NCBI GenBank assembly: GCA_025331435.1
Contig: JAIWNI010000034.1
Location: 62,001-126,000, forward strand
DNA length: 64,000 nt
Reading direction: 5' to 3'
Source: Choanephora cucurbitarum
Lineage: Eukaryota; Mucoromycota; Mucoromycetes; Mucorales; Choanephoraceae
A program made the position numbers and the translations under genes. This document shows positions 12,149 to 23,956 of the stretch, piece after piece; positions within the stretch are counted from its first letter, which is position 1, and each line of letters begins with the position of its first letter. Below the pieces are notes generated by a model. It searched no databases. It was not told where the DNA came from and saw only the letters and a list, made by a program, of their open reading frames with translations.

Positions 12149-13194
12149 TCATTGTTCTGTCTCTATCCATAATACAGCTGCCTCGCTCTTCAGTTGACCC
12201 AGCAACTTGAATTTCTCTTCATAAATATTAAGTACACAACTGGATCCTGCAAATTCAGATCCTCTTTCAGATCCTGTTCGATTACAGACAACAAACAGTG
12301 TTGGGTTTGTCTTGCTACAGAGAGGCAATAGACGAGAGGCCCAGTATTGAACTGTACTGTCTTCCTCAGATCCCTTTAGCCAGGCCATACTACAGAGAAT
12401 TAGATCTGTCTGATGTTGAAGGTGATAGTTGGCAAATTCAAACTGATAAAAGCTGGCCTTAAATTGATAAGGGTTCAAATCCATGCAGATCCCAAATCCT
12501 ACTTGACCTAATCCTTCTATCTTAGTCGACACAAACCCAGGTCCTTCTGAAGCCCAACTTTCGTCTGTCTCATACAGAAACGATTTCTGATAAGTCAGCA
12601 CTCGTTCACCTTGTGGATTGATAAAGCATATGCTATTGAAATCATGCTCTTTTAAGATCTTTAATTTCTCTGGTGCAGTAAGGTGTTCTGTGAATTTACC
12701 TTTTCCTCTTTGAGGATAGCCCACCATGACAAAACAGCTTAGGCGAATGGCTTTATAATGAATTTAACAAGCTTTTACATTTGTTTTGAGTTGGCTTAAG
12801 ATTTTACCTTGACGTTTGGCCCACTGAACAGATGGGCCTGTCTCTTCATCTTCAAGGAATGGTTCGATCTCTTCTTTGCTCTTGAATACATAACCTTCTC
12901 TTCATGTGATGAGTTTTTTTTCCTTAAACAAATATTCTTCTATACCTGTAAAAGCCATTTCTGGTAACACCAGTAAGTTAATATCGCCTTGTTGGTATCT
13001 TTTGCATTCATATCAGTTATATATACGTAGTATTTTCGTTTTTCTTTTATTTACTTTTCAAGTAACTGAGAGGCAGTAGCCATATTCTCTTCTACTTTGG
13101 ACCATTGTGGATCGAATTGACAACAAGCTTGAAACAACAAGGAAATAAGTCATTTGTGAATAACAAAATAAAGATTATTTGTACCAATTTTCAT
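12149..13194 (-). CDS. NTA1: Protein N-terminal asparagine/glutamine amidohydrolase, Nta1-like (nitrilase superfamily)
   Basis: Carbon-nitrogen hydrolase predicted to deamidate N-terminal Asn/Gln in the Arg/N-degron pathway. Five exons: 13194-13185, 13127-13055, 12998-12946, 12894-12808, 12750-12149 (274 aa). The first exon is only 10 nt (ATG AAA ATT G) and joins to give MKIACCQFDPQWSKVEE, a typical nitrilase start. The catalytic triad is visible: Glu in LLVLPEMAFTG, Lys in LTYQKSFLYETDES and Cys in GFGICMDLNPYQF. Length is shorter than yeast Nta1 but complete in domain terms. Assignment to Nta1 rather than another nitrilase rests on the YETDE and MDLNPYQF segments. Confidence 0.85.
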
Positions 13195-13261
13195 CTTTTA
13201 AGAAAAAAAAATATAGGAAAAAAAACCAGAGAGATAAAAAGCCTTTCTTTTTTTCTTTTTC

Positions 13262-14098
13262 TTATTCCGCCTTTTGCTTTTTATTGGCACTAAAACGTTC
13301 AGCACGCTTTCGTTTCTTTTCTTCTTCAGCAGCATCAAGTTTGACAGGTACTTTTCCTTTAGCAACATTGGCCTGAGATGTTGAAATACCAAAGCGTTCA
13401 GCACGTTTCTTAAGTACATCAGGATCAGCACCTGTAGTAGGTTTAGCTTGTTTGTCGGCTATACCAAATCGTTGAGCACGAATGTCCTTCTTTGCTGATT
13501 CGTTCAGTTGAATGCCAAATCGCTTTGCTCTCTCAAGAGCACGTTCAGCATCACTAAGTGCTTTAGTACTGTTTTCTTCTTGTTTAGTGTCTGCTGGTTT
13601 ATCAAATGTGATGGGTGTGAATTTGAAGTTAGAGTTGGGCTTTGTTTCTTCTTTTGGCTCTTTCTTTGACTCTTCCTTTGCTTCTCCTTTTGATTCTGCC
13701 TTTTCTTCTTCCTTTTTCTTAGTTTCTGTGTGAGAGTCCAGGTTGTCATCAAACGAAGTTAAATCGTCAATAGGTTTATCACCAAGTTCACTAGTAACTA
13801 ATATATGAACAAACGAGCTGCTTTCTTCATAAATCATCCAACCTACTCTAAATTCACCTTGGATTCATCAAATTCGTCCAAGTCACCAAATTCTTCTTCC
13901 AAAGAAGCAAATTCTTGGTTCTGTTCATCGTGCTTTACGAGACGTTCAATTAATTCTTCCTTTTTACCAGAATGAGGAAGTCCATTCTTTTGCAATAAGT
14001 CTAATGTCACTTCATGTCAGTTATGAATGGCTTACTTTAGATTACGGTTTACCTTGCAAATCCTTCACTTTGAGATTCTTATATTTATCGGCAGACAT
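13262..14098 (-). CDS. SAP-domain protein, Tho1 / SARNP-like
   Basis: Probable nuclear RNA-binding protein linked to mRNP assembly and export. Exons are 14098-14053, 14000-13847 and 13790-13262 (242 aa). The second intron (55 bp) was placed by requiring phase agreement. Residues about 5-45 form a SAP domain (YKNLKVKDLQDLLQKNGLP, then GKKEELIERL). An acidic region and a Lys/Glu-rich low-complexity stretch follow. The C-terminal half carries repeated short motifs ERAKRFG, RAQRFG, KRAERFG and KRAERFS, the repeat hallmark of Tho1/SARNP. It is divergently arranged with the INCENP-like gene, 141 bp between start codons. Confidence 0.85.
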
Positions 14099-14239
14099 GA
14101 TAAAGAAAAGAAAAAGCAAATTAAAGACGCGTTTTAGTGTAAAATAATATTTGCCGAAAATAACAGTATCTGATTGGCTAGTTGGGTCTCATCTCTATTG
14201 TTCTCTTGGTTTCTTTCTTTCTTTCTTTTTAACGCTCAA
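14099..14239. promoter_or_regulatory. Compact bidirectional promoter region (SARNP-like / INCENP-like)
   Basis: Only 141 bp separate two divergent start codons, so regulatory and leader sequences of both genes must share this stretch or overlap. It has a CT-rich tract (about 14210-14230) just before the INCENP-like start. No specific factor site was identified. Confidence 0.5.
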
Positions 14240-15561
14240 ATGAACCCAAAGTCCACACAAGGCTATTTATGGGCTAATGAACAACAAGATCGATGGGAAG
14301 AATTAGCAACTGAAAAAATAAATCAACTGGATCAGATCCTTCAACGTCATCTTGATTGGTTTACTCGACATGCTACTGTAAGGTAACATCTTTTTATTGT
14401 AATTTTATTGGCATCTAACTCATCGCTTACGAAAAAAAAAGTGATCTGATCGCCTGGAAAAGACCATTGGCCGACATTAAAATTCCCGAGCCAAAAAAGA
14501 GTACAGAAGAAGTACAAGAAGAAGAACGAAAAGAAGTACGAGAAGAACGAAAAGAAATACGAGAAGAACGGAAAGAAATACAAGAAGAAATACAAGAAGA
14601 AGTGCAAAAAGGAGTGCAACAAAAAGAACAACAAAAAGAACAACAAAAAGAACGAAAAGAAGTACAACAAGAAGTACAACAAGAAGTACAACAAGAAGTA
14701 CAACAAAAACAACAAGAAGTACAGCAAGAAGTACAACAAGAAGTACAACAAAAACAACAAGAAGAAGAGCAAGATGAGATACAACTAGTTGTTTATCGTT
14801 CTCATCCTGAACAGCCCATTCAATCGCCTCCTCGACCTCAACTTACTGAACGTGTAGACACATTGATCTCACCGCCTCCACCACCTATCTCATGCTCTCC
14901 TTTTATGCCAACGGCGAAACGTCCAGCTGCTTTACAGAATTCATTCATGAGCCGACTGTTTCGTATGGGCAAACAAAAGATGAATACGATAGAAAAGCAG
15001 GATACAATTCTGGAATTAGAGGAACCACAGCAAAAGCGACCTCGATTGATGCTAGAGGTAAGTAACATATTGCGTAAAATAAGACGAAGACATTTAAGGC
15101 TGATTCGTTCTATAGAATAATACACTTCAACCTTCTATTTCAGACAAAAAATCAACTGCTGACAAGAAAAAGGTGAAGAAAAAGAGAAAGGCAGATGAAG
15201 AAGAAAGGATAGAAGAGAAAGTAAAAATCCAAATAGAAGAAGAGAGAGCAAAAGCAAAGGTAGAAGCAAAAATACAAGCAGAAGCAAAATTAAAAACAGA
15301 AGCAAAGGCAGATGAGGAGGAAGAAGAGGAACATCAAGTGCCTTCTTGGGCAGAAGATCCTGAGCTAGAAAGACATTTAAAACATCAGTCAGGGCTGGAT
15401 CCCGACAAAATATTTGGGAAGATGCCACCACTTCATTTACAAAGTAAGAAAGAAGGAGGGACAATTGTTGTCCATATAATAGTGTACTGACCCATTGAAT
15501 AGCTATTTTTCCTCGAATACGACAACAATTTGTGCCTGTTATACCAGAAGAATTGTCATGA
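14240..15561 (+). CDS. Inner centromere protein INCENP / Sli15-like
   Basis: Predicted scaffold of the chromosomal passenger complex that binds and activates Aurora kinase. Exons are 14240-14382, 14442-15061, 15144-15443 and 15503-15561 (373 aa). The key evidence is the C-terminal IN-box: PSWAEDPELERHLKHQ followed by DPDKIFGKMPPLHL and, after the last intron, IFPRIRQQF. The centre is a long Glu/Gln/Lys coiled coil encoded by near-perfect GAAGTACAACAA repeats (EVQQ), then a Pro-rich linker. The N-terminus (YLWANEQQDRWEELATEKIN) is helical and probably contacts survivin/borealin-type partners, by inference. It is short compared with yeast or animal family members. The large minus-strand open frame rich in Leu/Phe at 14347-14784 is an antisense shadow of the repeat. 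Confidence 0.8.
14500..14770 (+). repeat. Coding minisatellite, EVQQ / EERKE units
   Basis: Short direct repeats (GAAGTACAACAA and AGAAGAACGAAAAGAA variants) encode the coiled-coil centre of the INCENP-like protein. They stay in frame, so copy number can change without breaking the gene. Confidence 0.8.
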
Positions 15562-16204
15562 GAATTTAGAAGAGGTTCTTTTGTATCCGATAGCTGACCT
15601 TCTTCTGCAATTTTACTCTTGTCCAGTAGTAGCTTTTGTTGTTCCATCATTTCATTATTATTGGTTGTATAACACAACCATATTAGACTTGTCTTTTTTG
15701 TTCGAGTACATCATCACTGTACAATATTTCATCACCCACCTCTATTAGATTGGATAGGATTTCAACCAAACATGTATATACGTTACCCCTCTTTCTTTTT
15801 GGCTTCAATAAAAATTACCTAGATTCAACTTGCTTGATCACTAAAATTGTTCGTGTATGTCGTCTTTTTTCTTTTTTTTTTTTTTTTTTTTGCTTTCCAA
15901 TGCTACAATGACAAAAAGTCATTGGGATAGCTACATGATGACTTAACACACTCAGTTTTCAATTATTTCAATCGCTATATGATAAGTGGACTCAATTGTC
16001 ATAGAGTTATTTCAGTTGCTTTTTGTTGTAGTATGTGTAGCTTAATTCTCTGAATACAAGTTACAGCTGTTTGGAACAGTATCCTACAATCAAGTAAAGG
16101 AAACGTCCTCGTTTATAAGCCCTTTACGGGATACCAGGCGTTATAGGTGTTACCATATAAAAAGAAGGTTAATATGTTTAGGTTTATTCAGCCATAAATA
16201 GAAT
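15562..16204. other. Convergent 3' intergenic stretch
   Basis: Lies between the 3' ends of the INCENP-like and Zn2Cys6 genes. No coding signal was seen. It contains a run of about 20 T (15870-15891) and AATAAA at about 15808, probably a polyadenylation signal for the plus-strand gene. Confidence 0.5.
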
Positions 16205-18399
16205 TTACTGCTTTCTTTGAAGTAGCTGTTGTTCTTGCAGCCATGTATCAAAAGAAGATACATTCGGGTTGCTTCTATTAGACAAGAGTGAAAAAGCAGG
16301 TGTATCATTTAAAACAGGCAATGTGGATTCCCTATTCGACCAATTGGACCCATTTGGATAATTGTTTTCAATTGCAGGAAGGCTGCTAAGGGAGATCAAC
16401 CGCCCTATGGATAGTCTTGGTATTGACCTTGTATTTTCACTTTGATTTCGTCGCGATTCATAAGTTGAATAAGCTTTTTGATGAACAGCATAAAGATCCT
16501 GAACTAGGAACAGAAGTTTGTCGGCCATAGCCCAGTTCGGCTTTAGGATTCCAAAGTAGCGATAAAACACATCGAGCGCAGCTTCTGATTTTTTTGTCAA
16601 CGTAGCGTCATCTGAGAAGATATTGCTGACCATGACAGTCGCTGCAACATACGCAAAATAAGCGGACAAGGGAGGAACAATATCAAGCTTGCTCGAAAGA
16701 TCCTTTATCATGACAGCTACATTATCCGCTGCTGCTCTGCATCGATCAATACTTCGGTGCACAGCCTCTTGAGTAAAGGAAGATGTAGATTTTAATTTGG
16801 GTATATCTGGCAGTGCAAGTAATGGTCTGTTCAACAAGACCACTAGACCATTATGCAAAACATGCACTACTATAAACTGCGATGCATCGGATGAGTTCTT
16901 GTGACGAAACTGATCTAGGTTGGCTGGTGTATTTCTGAGCGAATATGGCAATCGCTCATACCAGCTGTCTAGTTCGGTATTTAACCTTTCTATCTTTGTC
17001 ATGTCTTCATCTATTTTAGCAGTGGCCGAAGAGGAATTGTAGGTTAAGTAGCCTCGATTTATCAGATTACATATTTTCCCCATGATAGCCATCTGTTCAA
17101 TTAGACGAGACTCTAGTCCCACCTGAAAGAAGTAAGGCAGGTTGGTTGGGACAGATAGATCAACAAAGGAAACATGAAAGCCGGTAGCTTGGCGCGTGAG
17201 GGGATCGCGCATGGTTGTATACCGGACCAATTGAGTTCGGTCAAGAGACTGTTGATAGAGTGTGTCAACCGTGTTCAGATCAATGGAAGCATGCCAGATA
17301 GGTAAAAATGTACTGATATCTGCTGCATCCAGCATCTGGGGTCTACCGGTAGTTCCACTGATTATCTTGTCTTCTGCAAATGCTCTCCACAACACCTTTC
17401 GTCTTGTTTCATGCCAAAACCAAGTATCCAGGCTCATTGTTGTGATTTCCTGTTCAAGAATGAGTTCCTTGTGGAGATTTAATTCGAGTGCCATACGAAT
17501 GGCCATACCAATGTAACGCCAAACCCGAGGGCCTCTTGCGCAACCGTATTCATGAAGCAATAGAACCAGCAGGCCCTGCAAATGTTCAATGCAAGGAATC
17601 TCAGTAACATCCATCAGCATTTTTCTTGCTTGACCCGAGAATTTTTCACCTGAAAGCCAGCGAGGACAAGTGGCAAGATCATGCCGATCTGAAAATCTTA
17701 TGAAAAAAAAAGGGAAGTTATATTTCTGTGTTATGTTTGTTACCAGTGTTTTGATTGTTACCTAGAAGCAAGACTTAAAATGGCCAAAAGCAAAAAGAGA
17801 TTACATGTCTTATTTCGAATACTTTGCACAATTTTATCAGTTTCAACAATGGGCGAAAAAAGGTCTAGGTGCTTTACAAAGATAGGTAAAAGATGATCAA
17901 TGACTTCCATTGGTGGCCATGAATTCGCTTGGTCTGGTGTTGGTTCCTTATCTGTTGTGGGTCTATCAGGTATTGAATTAGTTGCGTGCATAGTTACGGA
18001 TGATTTGGGTGGTGATAACGGCAATAAATTGGGTGTTGCAATTGTCTGCGGTGGATTGAGAGGTAGTGGTGTTTGAGAAGGTGGTGATGAATCAATGCCT
18101 GGATTCTTTGAAGTGATTATTTCTTCCATTTTCCGTAGTCGCTTTTCTAAAGAATCCATATGACCTTGTCTTGGGCCTCTCTTTTTCACGACAGTTGTAT
18201 AAATACATTCTAGGTTAAACTTGGCACACTTGCCACAAGTTGGTTGTATACCATCACACTTGATCTAAGTTCTTTTGAGTTAAATTTCTCTTTTTTTTTC
18301 CTCAAAATCTAACAACTTTACTTTCTTCCTTCGACACACATTACATGCAGTTGTCAGTCGTTTGCGTTTACTTTGATCGTTTTCCTCTGCTTGGCTCAT
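16205..18399 (-). CDS. Zn2Cys6 fungal transcription factor
   Basis: DNA-binding regulator of the Gal4 class. Exons are 18399-18322, 18264-17762 and 17696-16205 (690 aa). The zinc cluster is encoded across the first intron: ACNVCRRKK joins IKCDGIQPTCGKCAKFNLEC, giving all six cysteines in standard spacing. A short helical linker (SLEKRLRKMEEII) and a Pro/Ser/Thr-rich region follow. The fungal-specific transcription factor domain (middle homology region) occupies about residues 180-480 (GPRVWRYIGMAIRMALELNL, RRKVLWRAF). The intron inside the zinc cluster at KK|IKC is a common position for this family. Target genes cannot be inferred from the neighbours. Confidence 0.92.
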
Positions 18400-19606
18400 C
18401 TGTTCATGAGGCTCCCTTTTCTTAGAACAAAAAAGGAGACGGGACTCTAAAAATGGAAGAAAGAGAGAAGGAAAGCTCTATGTGACTGAAAGTGTGAGCT
18501 TTTTTTTTGTTTTGGAATGCAATAGAACAACATTGTGTCAATGCACTTATTGTATTCTAAATGATTGAAAATTCGCAATTGCTTCAGTATATTGAAGTGA
18601 TATCTAAAAAGCCTTGATTTTTCTTAACTGCTTTTTCTAATAGGTCAAGTTTCATTAACTAAAGCGAGTGCTGAAGAAGATAGTTTGCCTAACCAATACA
18701 TGAGATACACTCACGCTTATACTAGATACAACTGAGTTCCTGACTCACTCTATTATAAGTTCAAGCCGCTTAAGATATACGCAGACATCATTCATAGGAC
18801 AGGAGAAGAATAAGCGATTTCCATTCATGTCCCTTCAAATGCAAATTCTCTATGCATTTAGGAACCGCAATTCTGTGATTGAAAAAGTACAAAAAGATGC
18901 GCATAAAGCTGATCTTCTTTGCTGTTTAAAGATACTTTTGTGCTTCATAGGGTTGATCCAAGACAAGAAATAGCTTCAATCAATGGTAGAACACATACTA
19001 AAAGTATTTAGCTTAGAAAGAGCAAGTAAAAAAAAGGAGCACACGTATATTTAAATAAAACAACAAAAAAGAAAGCAGTTGTTAAAGAACCTTTTAGTCA
19101 GCTTCTAACTATAAATGATACAACGTTATGGCAGCCACTGATTCTACTATAAACAGTTCTTTACTCAGTGAAGATAAAAATAGTTCTTTGCGTATCCGTA
19201 GACAGAAGAAGGCTAAGCTAATGAAGTATGTTTTCAGAACACTCTAAATATCATTAAATACTTGTTAGTTTTGGTCAAAACTCTAACACTTTTAAAGTCG
19301 CTCAACCAAAATAGAAAAAAACTTTAGACCGGACTCTGAACGCTACGCGCTTATAATACATAATTTGTATCTATGTTTGAGGCATAGTCTGTTCTCTCTT
19401 TTTTTCTTTTTTGATTCGGATTTACTCCTTTCAATAAATAGATTGTACACAGATAGTGTATCCACATACGTATACAGATAAATCTTAGATCTAAGTTGAT
19501 ATCCTGAAGTCTTGAATAGACCATATACATTGATAGGTAAAAAAAAAAAGAAAGGAGTGGAAGGAAAACAAAAAAGCTCATCATCTCCATCTACAACTAG
19601 GTCATC
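18400..19606. other. Intergenic stretch with one orphan exon-like piece
   Basis: Divergent upstream region of the Zn2Cys6 gene and the PI4-kinase gene. A 34-codon ATG-led piece at 19128-19229 (MAATDSTINSSLLSEDKNSS, then a basic RIRRQKKAKLMK tail) ends at a good GTATGT donor, but no continuing exon was found. Otherwise nothing is recognisable. Confidence 0.4.
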
Positions 19607-22600
19607 ATGTCTAACGCACTTTTGTTGCGACTATTCACCTCCGAGTTCTTTAACTCTTGGATAGCAGTCTCATACTTGTTTCGCTATTCAGATAATGTGG
19701 GTATTCAGCATTATTTGTGTACTGAATTAAAGCGATTTCCTATCTCTGAAATTGAATTCTTTTTACCTCAACTTATGTAAAGGGACAAACATACACACAC
19801 ATACACACATATATACAAAATCCTATATTTAAGCACTGAATCCTTATTTCTGTTTCTCTGTAGTCATTTACTGATCATCAGCCCATCTGAATCTATTGCA
19901 CTTGAATGCTTTATGATTGAAATGTGTGAAAAATCAACTCATATTGCATTAATGGTAAATCTACAGTTTAAAAAAAAGGAGGGGAAATTAATGGCTTTTT
20001 CTTTTTTAGACATTATGGTATTTGCAAGCTTATTTGTCTGATCTCTCAGCCAATCCTACCAGTCCTTCATTTCAACTTTGTAAGCGATTACTGAACCGAG
20101 CTCAGGCTATTGTGTTTTCAGAAGATGCTACAGAAGAAGATAAAACGACCTTTCAGAAAACACAAAAGGTACGAGAGAATGCGTTACCTGCACTGGTAGG
20201 TATGAGTGCCATGTTGCTAGGTATTGGTCAACCCAGGATGACCAAACCAGCTGGAAGAATTGCTATTGCCCAAGGCAGAAAGGTGTTCAATCTGTCACCA
20301 AGCACCTTAGATTCTTCTGAAAGACTTCCCCTAGATGAACCTCCAGCATTATCGAGGAGAAACACAACAGACGATACACAGTATAACAGTCAACATCAAT
20401 CACCCAGCAAACTATCCACTTCTTCTCTTGTTCATTCCTCAAGCTTCATCTCTACTTCACAACCAGACCTACCCATTCGTCACCAACGAAAGAAATCCAA
20501 TTTTAATTTATTCACACACTCGCCTTCCTTAGAGGACCTTCATCGAGGCAAAGCATTCTCTGTCTCGCGCTATATCAAAACAGCGCAACACAAGATCAAC
20601 CGAAAAATGATCCAATTAAGCCAAGAAGTAATTGATCAACATGCTTCATCCACACATCATGGATCTCCCTTAAATCCTAAACACCTTTCCTCATCCTCAT
20701 CATCTTCAGATGGTAACAAAAAGCGATTAGCTAATACACTTTCTGTATTTGATCCTAAGCTAACAGCTCTCGGTCAATCGTCTGTACCCACCAACCCTTC
20801 AACTTATTCACCTGTTCCATCACAGTACTCTTCTTCGGAGGAAGCCATTTTATCTTATGCTTCTAAACAACGCACACATCAATCCAGTCATCTCTCTACG
20901 TCACTTGAGTCTGTAAACTATCATGAAGATGATCGCGCTTCCATCTTTTCCACCTCGTCTTCATCCTCGTCTTCAAGTTCTACACAGATGCAAGAGATAA
21001 CAGCCGAGAATAAGATGAGTATGGAGAGTTGCAAGACAGCACTTTTGCGTAGTAACTATTTCCGATCTGAAATGCAGTTTTTGTTGGCCTTGGTCGATAT
21101 TGCGACACGACTAGTGATCGTACCAAAGCCAGCTCGTATGAGTGCACTTCAGGCTGAGTTAACTCTACTGAATCATAATTTACCGGCTGAGATCTGTCTT
21201 CCTCTTTGGTGCCCTGCGACAGTAGAAAAACCATACCATCATCGTGTAGTTCGTATCAGTCCATCCGATGCAGTCGTTCTCAATTCAGCCGAACGCGCAC
21301 CTTATCTATTAATGATTGAAGTTCTGGACGATGAAATGAGTTTTGAAGATGCAGGTCGTTTCTATCGTATACGACGACAGCAACTAAAAAAATTAAAGAA
21401 AAAGAAGAAGAGACAACAGAAGGAGCAGCATCAAAAGCCAGCACCTGTATCTGCTGGATCAGGTTCAATGTCATCAGCAGATATGGCAGATTGTCTAGAT
21501 TCTAAAGAAAAACAAACACAACATCAAGAAGAGGAGAGCGGCACATCATCAGCACACTTGTCATTACCACTGACTCCTACATCCAACAAAGCAGGTGGGC
21601 AAGATGACTATGCTGATAGAATGCGAACGGCTGCTGTTATGCTGGCTCAACTCCAATCATCTACCACAACCAACAAGAATACAGAGCAGATCCGGCAAAA
21701 GATTATCAAAGAAATGGTAGCGTTGGAAGAGCAAAGGATGAAAAAGATGAAGACAGAAGGTGTTGGTAGCGGTGTAGGAGGAGGAGGAGGAGAAGGTGCA
21801 GGTGGCGATATGTTGGAAGATGAACAGCGTATTGCATGGGTAGTCAACAAAGAAGACCCTAGTGCTGCTGTGCTTTCCGAGGATTGGGAGACAAAAAAGG
21901 AGCGACTTAGAGCCGCTTCACCCTATGGTCATCTTCCTAATTGGCGACTGATTTCTGTTATTGTCAAGAATGGCTCTGATCTGAGACAAGAGCAGTTTGC
22001 CATACAACTTATTCGAGAAATGCAACGTATTTGGGAAGATACCGGAGTGAATGTCTGGGTTAAATAGTAAGTGCGTTATGAAGCTTCTTTGTTCATAGTC
22101 TCTTACTGTATTTGATTTAGCTACCGTGTCTTGGTCACTTCAGATGGATCAGGTCTGATAGAGACATTAAAAAACACCATATCCATTCATTCTATCAAAA
22201 AAGACGCTTATACTCGAGGTTGGAATCAGAAGGGTGCAGTTTTCACATTACATGATTACTTTGAAAAACTCTATGGCTCATCTGATTCAGATGAGTTTAT
22301 CAAAGCACAAGATGCCTTTATGCAAAGTTTGGCTGGCTATTCCATTGCTTGTTACCTTCTTCAGATCAAGGATCGGCACAATGGCAACTTGTTGTTGGAC
22401 GATACAGGTCACTTAATTCACATCGATTTTGGCTTTATGCTATCAAACTCGCCAGGCTCTGTTGGTTTTGAGATGGCGCCTTTCAAGCTATCTCAAGAAT
22501 ACATTGATCTCCTCGGTGGTTTCAATGGTGAGAAGTTTGCGGAATACAAAGCTTTGATGAAGGCTGCCTTTTTGGCTGTCAGAAAACACAGTGAAAACAT

Positions 22601-22870
22601 TTTGCTGTTGACTGAGATGATGAGCAAAGATTCCAAATTACCTTGTTTTCAGAATGGCGATTTGACAGTAGCTCAATTACGTGATCGCTTTCAACTGCAC
22701 TTGACTGAACCTCAAGCAGAAGAATTTGTAGATAGGTTGATTATGAGTAGTTGCTGTAACGTATTTACCAGACTTTATGACACATTCCAATATTATTCTC
22801 AAGTAAGTGATTATGGAAATGACAACAACTTAATGCTAATTATTGATTTCTTCAATAGGGCATTTTGTAG
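19607..22870 (+). CDS. PIK1: Phosphatidylinositol 4-kinase beta / Pik1
   Basis: Type III PI4-kinase making PtdIns4P at the Golgi and nucleus. Exons are 19607-19776, 19864-19954, 20010-22066, 22121-22802 and 22859-22870 (1003 aa). The N-terminal helical (lipid kinase unique) region reads NALLLRLFTSEFFNSWIAVS through THIALMTLWYLQAYLSDLS. A long Ser-rich insert follows in the middle. The catalytic domain begins near WRLISVIVKNGSDLRQEQFA. It has the catalytic loop KDRHNGNLLL, the metal loop HIDFGFML and the canonical C-terminal end YYSQGIL. The last exon is 12 nt coding GIL and stop. Yeast Pik1 is of similar length. Confidence 0.95.
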
Positions 22871-23373
22871 ATGTAATTAATTCATTTTTTTGGACAAAAA
22901 TACCCTCTCTTTTTTCTTCTAATCTTTATATACATATAATAAATCATTTTCTTCATCCTTCGCAAACCATGAAGACTCAATGGCTTTTTAACGGAAAGTT
23001 TTTGTTGAATGTCTCTGTATAAATAACATGATATCCCCTTGGCTGGTGTAATAGGCATCTGAGCAATATCATGAATCTAATGAACGGGGAAACAACATCT
23101 TGAAAAAGCTAGATACTTCCTTAGGTTATCAGATAGTAGAGAACCCTGAATTATAAGGTAAATTAAATAACCTCAAATTACTTAACTTAAATAGAAATGA
23201 CAAGTATCTAGACTTTCTTTATTTTTTTGATTGCATCTTATACTTTGCTTAGAATTTGACTATGCTTTAAAAACTTTTAAGCAAGTATGCGTGTGTGTGT
23301 GTGTGTATACAGGAGAATGATTAAATGAGTTTGATATAGAGAAGAAAAGTGGGAGGATTAAGAGAAGGAAGGC
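22871..23373. other. Convergent 3' intergenic stretch with (GT)n
   Basis: Lies between the PI4-kinase and homeobox 3' ends. It contains a short (GT)n microsatellite at about 23289-23306 and AT-rich unique sequence. No coding signal. Confidence 0.5.
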
Positions 23374-23956
23374 CTACGACTTGTAGTTTTCTTGGTTTGC
23401 TATTGTGACTACCGGAGTCAATACATGAATGGCGGGATTTGGATGAATGTTAGCCAGGTTCTGCTGACTTGCATGATGAAAACTATTGTGACGATAATGC
23501 TGTGTGGTATCATAATGCTTCTGTTGCATTTTTATTTTAGCGCGTCTGTTCTGAAACCAAACCTGAAGAAACATGAAGTTAGTTTGTATGTATATGACAA
23601 TATTTCATAGTATTTCTCACCTGAACTTCTCGCTTTGTCATATCTAGTTCTTCTGCAAGTTGTCCTCTCTTCTCTGAACTAGGTGTATCAGTCTGATCAA
23701 ACACCTGTACTAATCGATTGTATTGGTAAGGTAAGATACGTTTTCTTTTGCCTTTTGATAGAGAAGTGACAATGCGATGATGGTTGACTGTGAATAGTGG
23801 TCTTGGCCTACAAGGTGTATGTTGGTGTAAGGGTGGTAGTAGGATGGGCTCTCTGTTTAACAGTGAGTCAATGCTTAGTGGGTTTTCTCTCTTTTTTAAA
23901 ATAGGTGGCAATCGAATCAGTTCTTCTGACTGTTCAAAACGGTAAATATGTTGCAT
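23374..23956 (-). CDS. Homeodomain transcription factor
   Basis: Sequence-specific DNA-binding protein. Exons are 23956-23621 and 23562-23374 (174 aa). The homeodomain (about residues 72-132) begins KGKRKRILPYQYNRLVQVFD. Helix 3, VWFQNRRAKIK, has the invariant W48, F49, N51 and R53. The intron falls between homeodomain positions 44 and 45 (EVQ|VWFQ), a classic intron site in homeobox genes. The N-terminus is short (RLPPILKKRENPLSIDSLLN), and the C-terminus is rich in His, Gln and Asn. An upstream exon cannot be excluded because the frame stays partly open to 24100. The long upstream region (23957-28046) may hold its control elements. Confidence 0.88.

Noticed and set aside
14347..14784. Minus-strand 145-codon frame of Leu/Phe/Tyr repeats resembling a membrane protein
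   Set aside because: It is the reverse strand of the EVQQ/EERKE coding repeat of the INCENP-like gene.
15135..15677. Minus-strand 180-codon frame with Leu-rich stretch
   Set aside because: Antisense to the Lys/Glu-rich third exon of the INCENP-like gene, with no domain and no splice support.
20980..21850. Minus-strand frames inside the PI4-kinase gene
   Set aside because: Shadows of the Ser-rich and Gly-rich low-complexity insert of the kinase.
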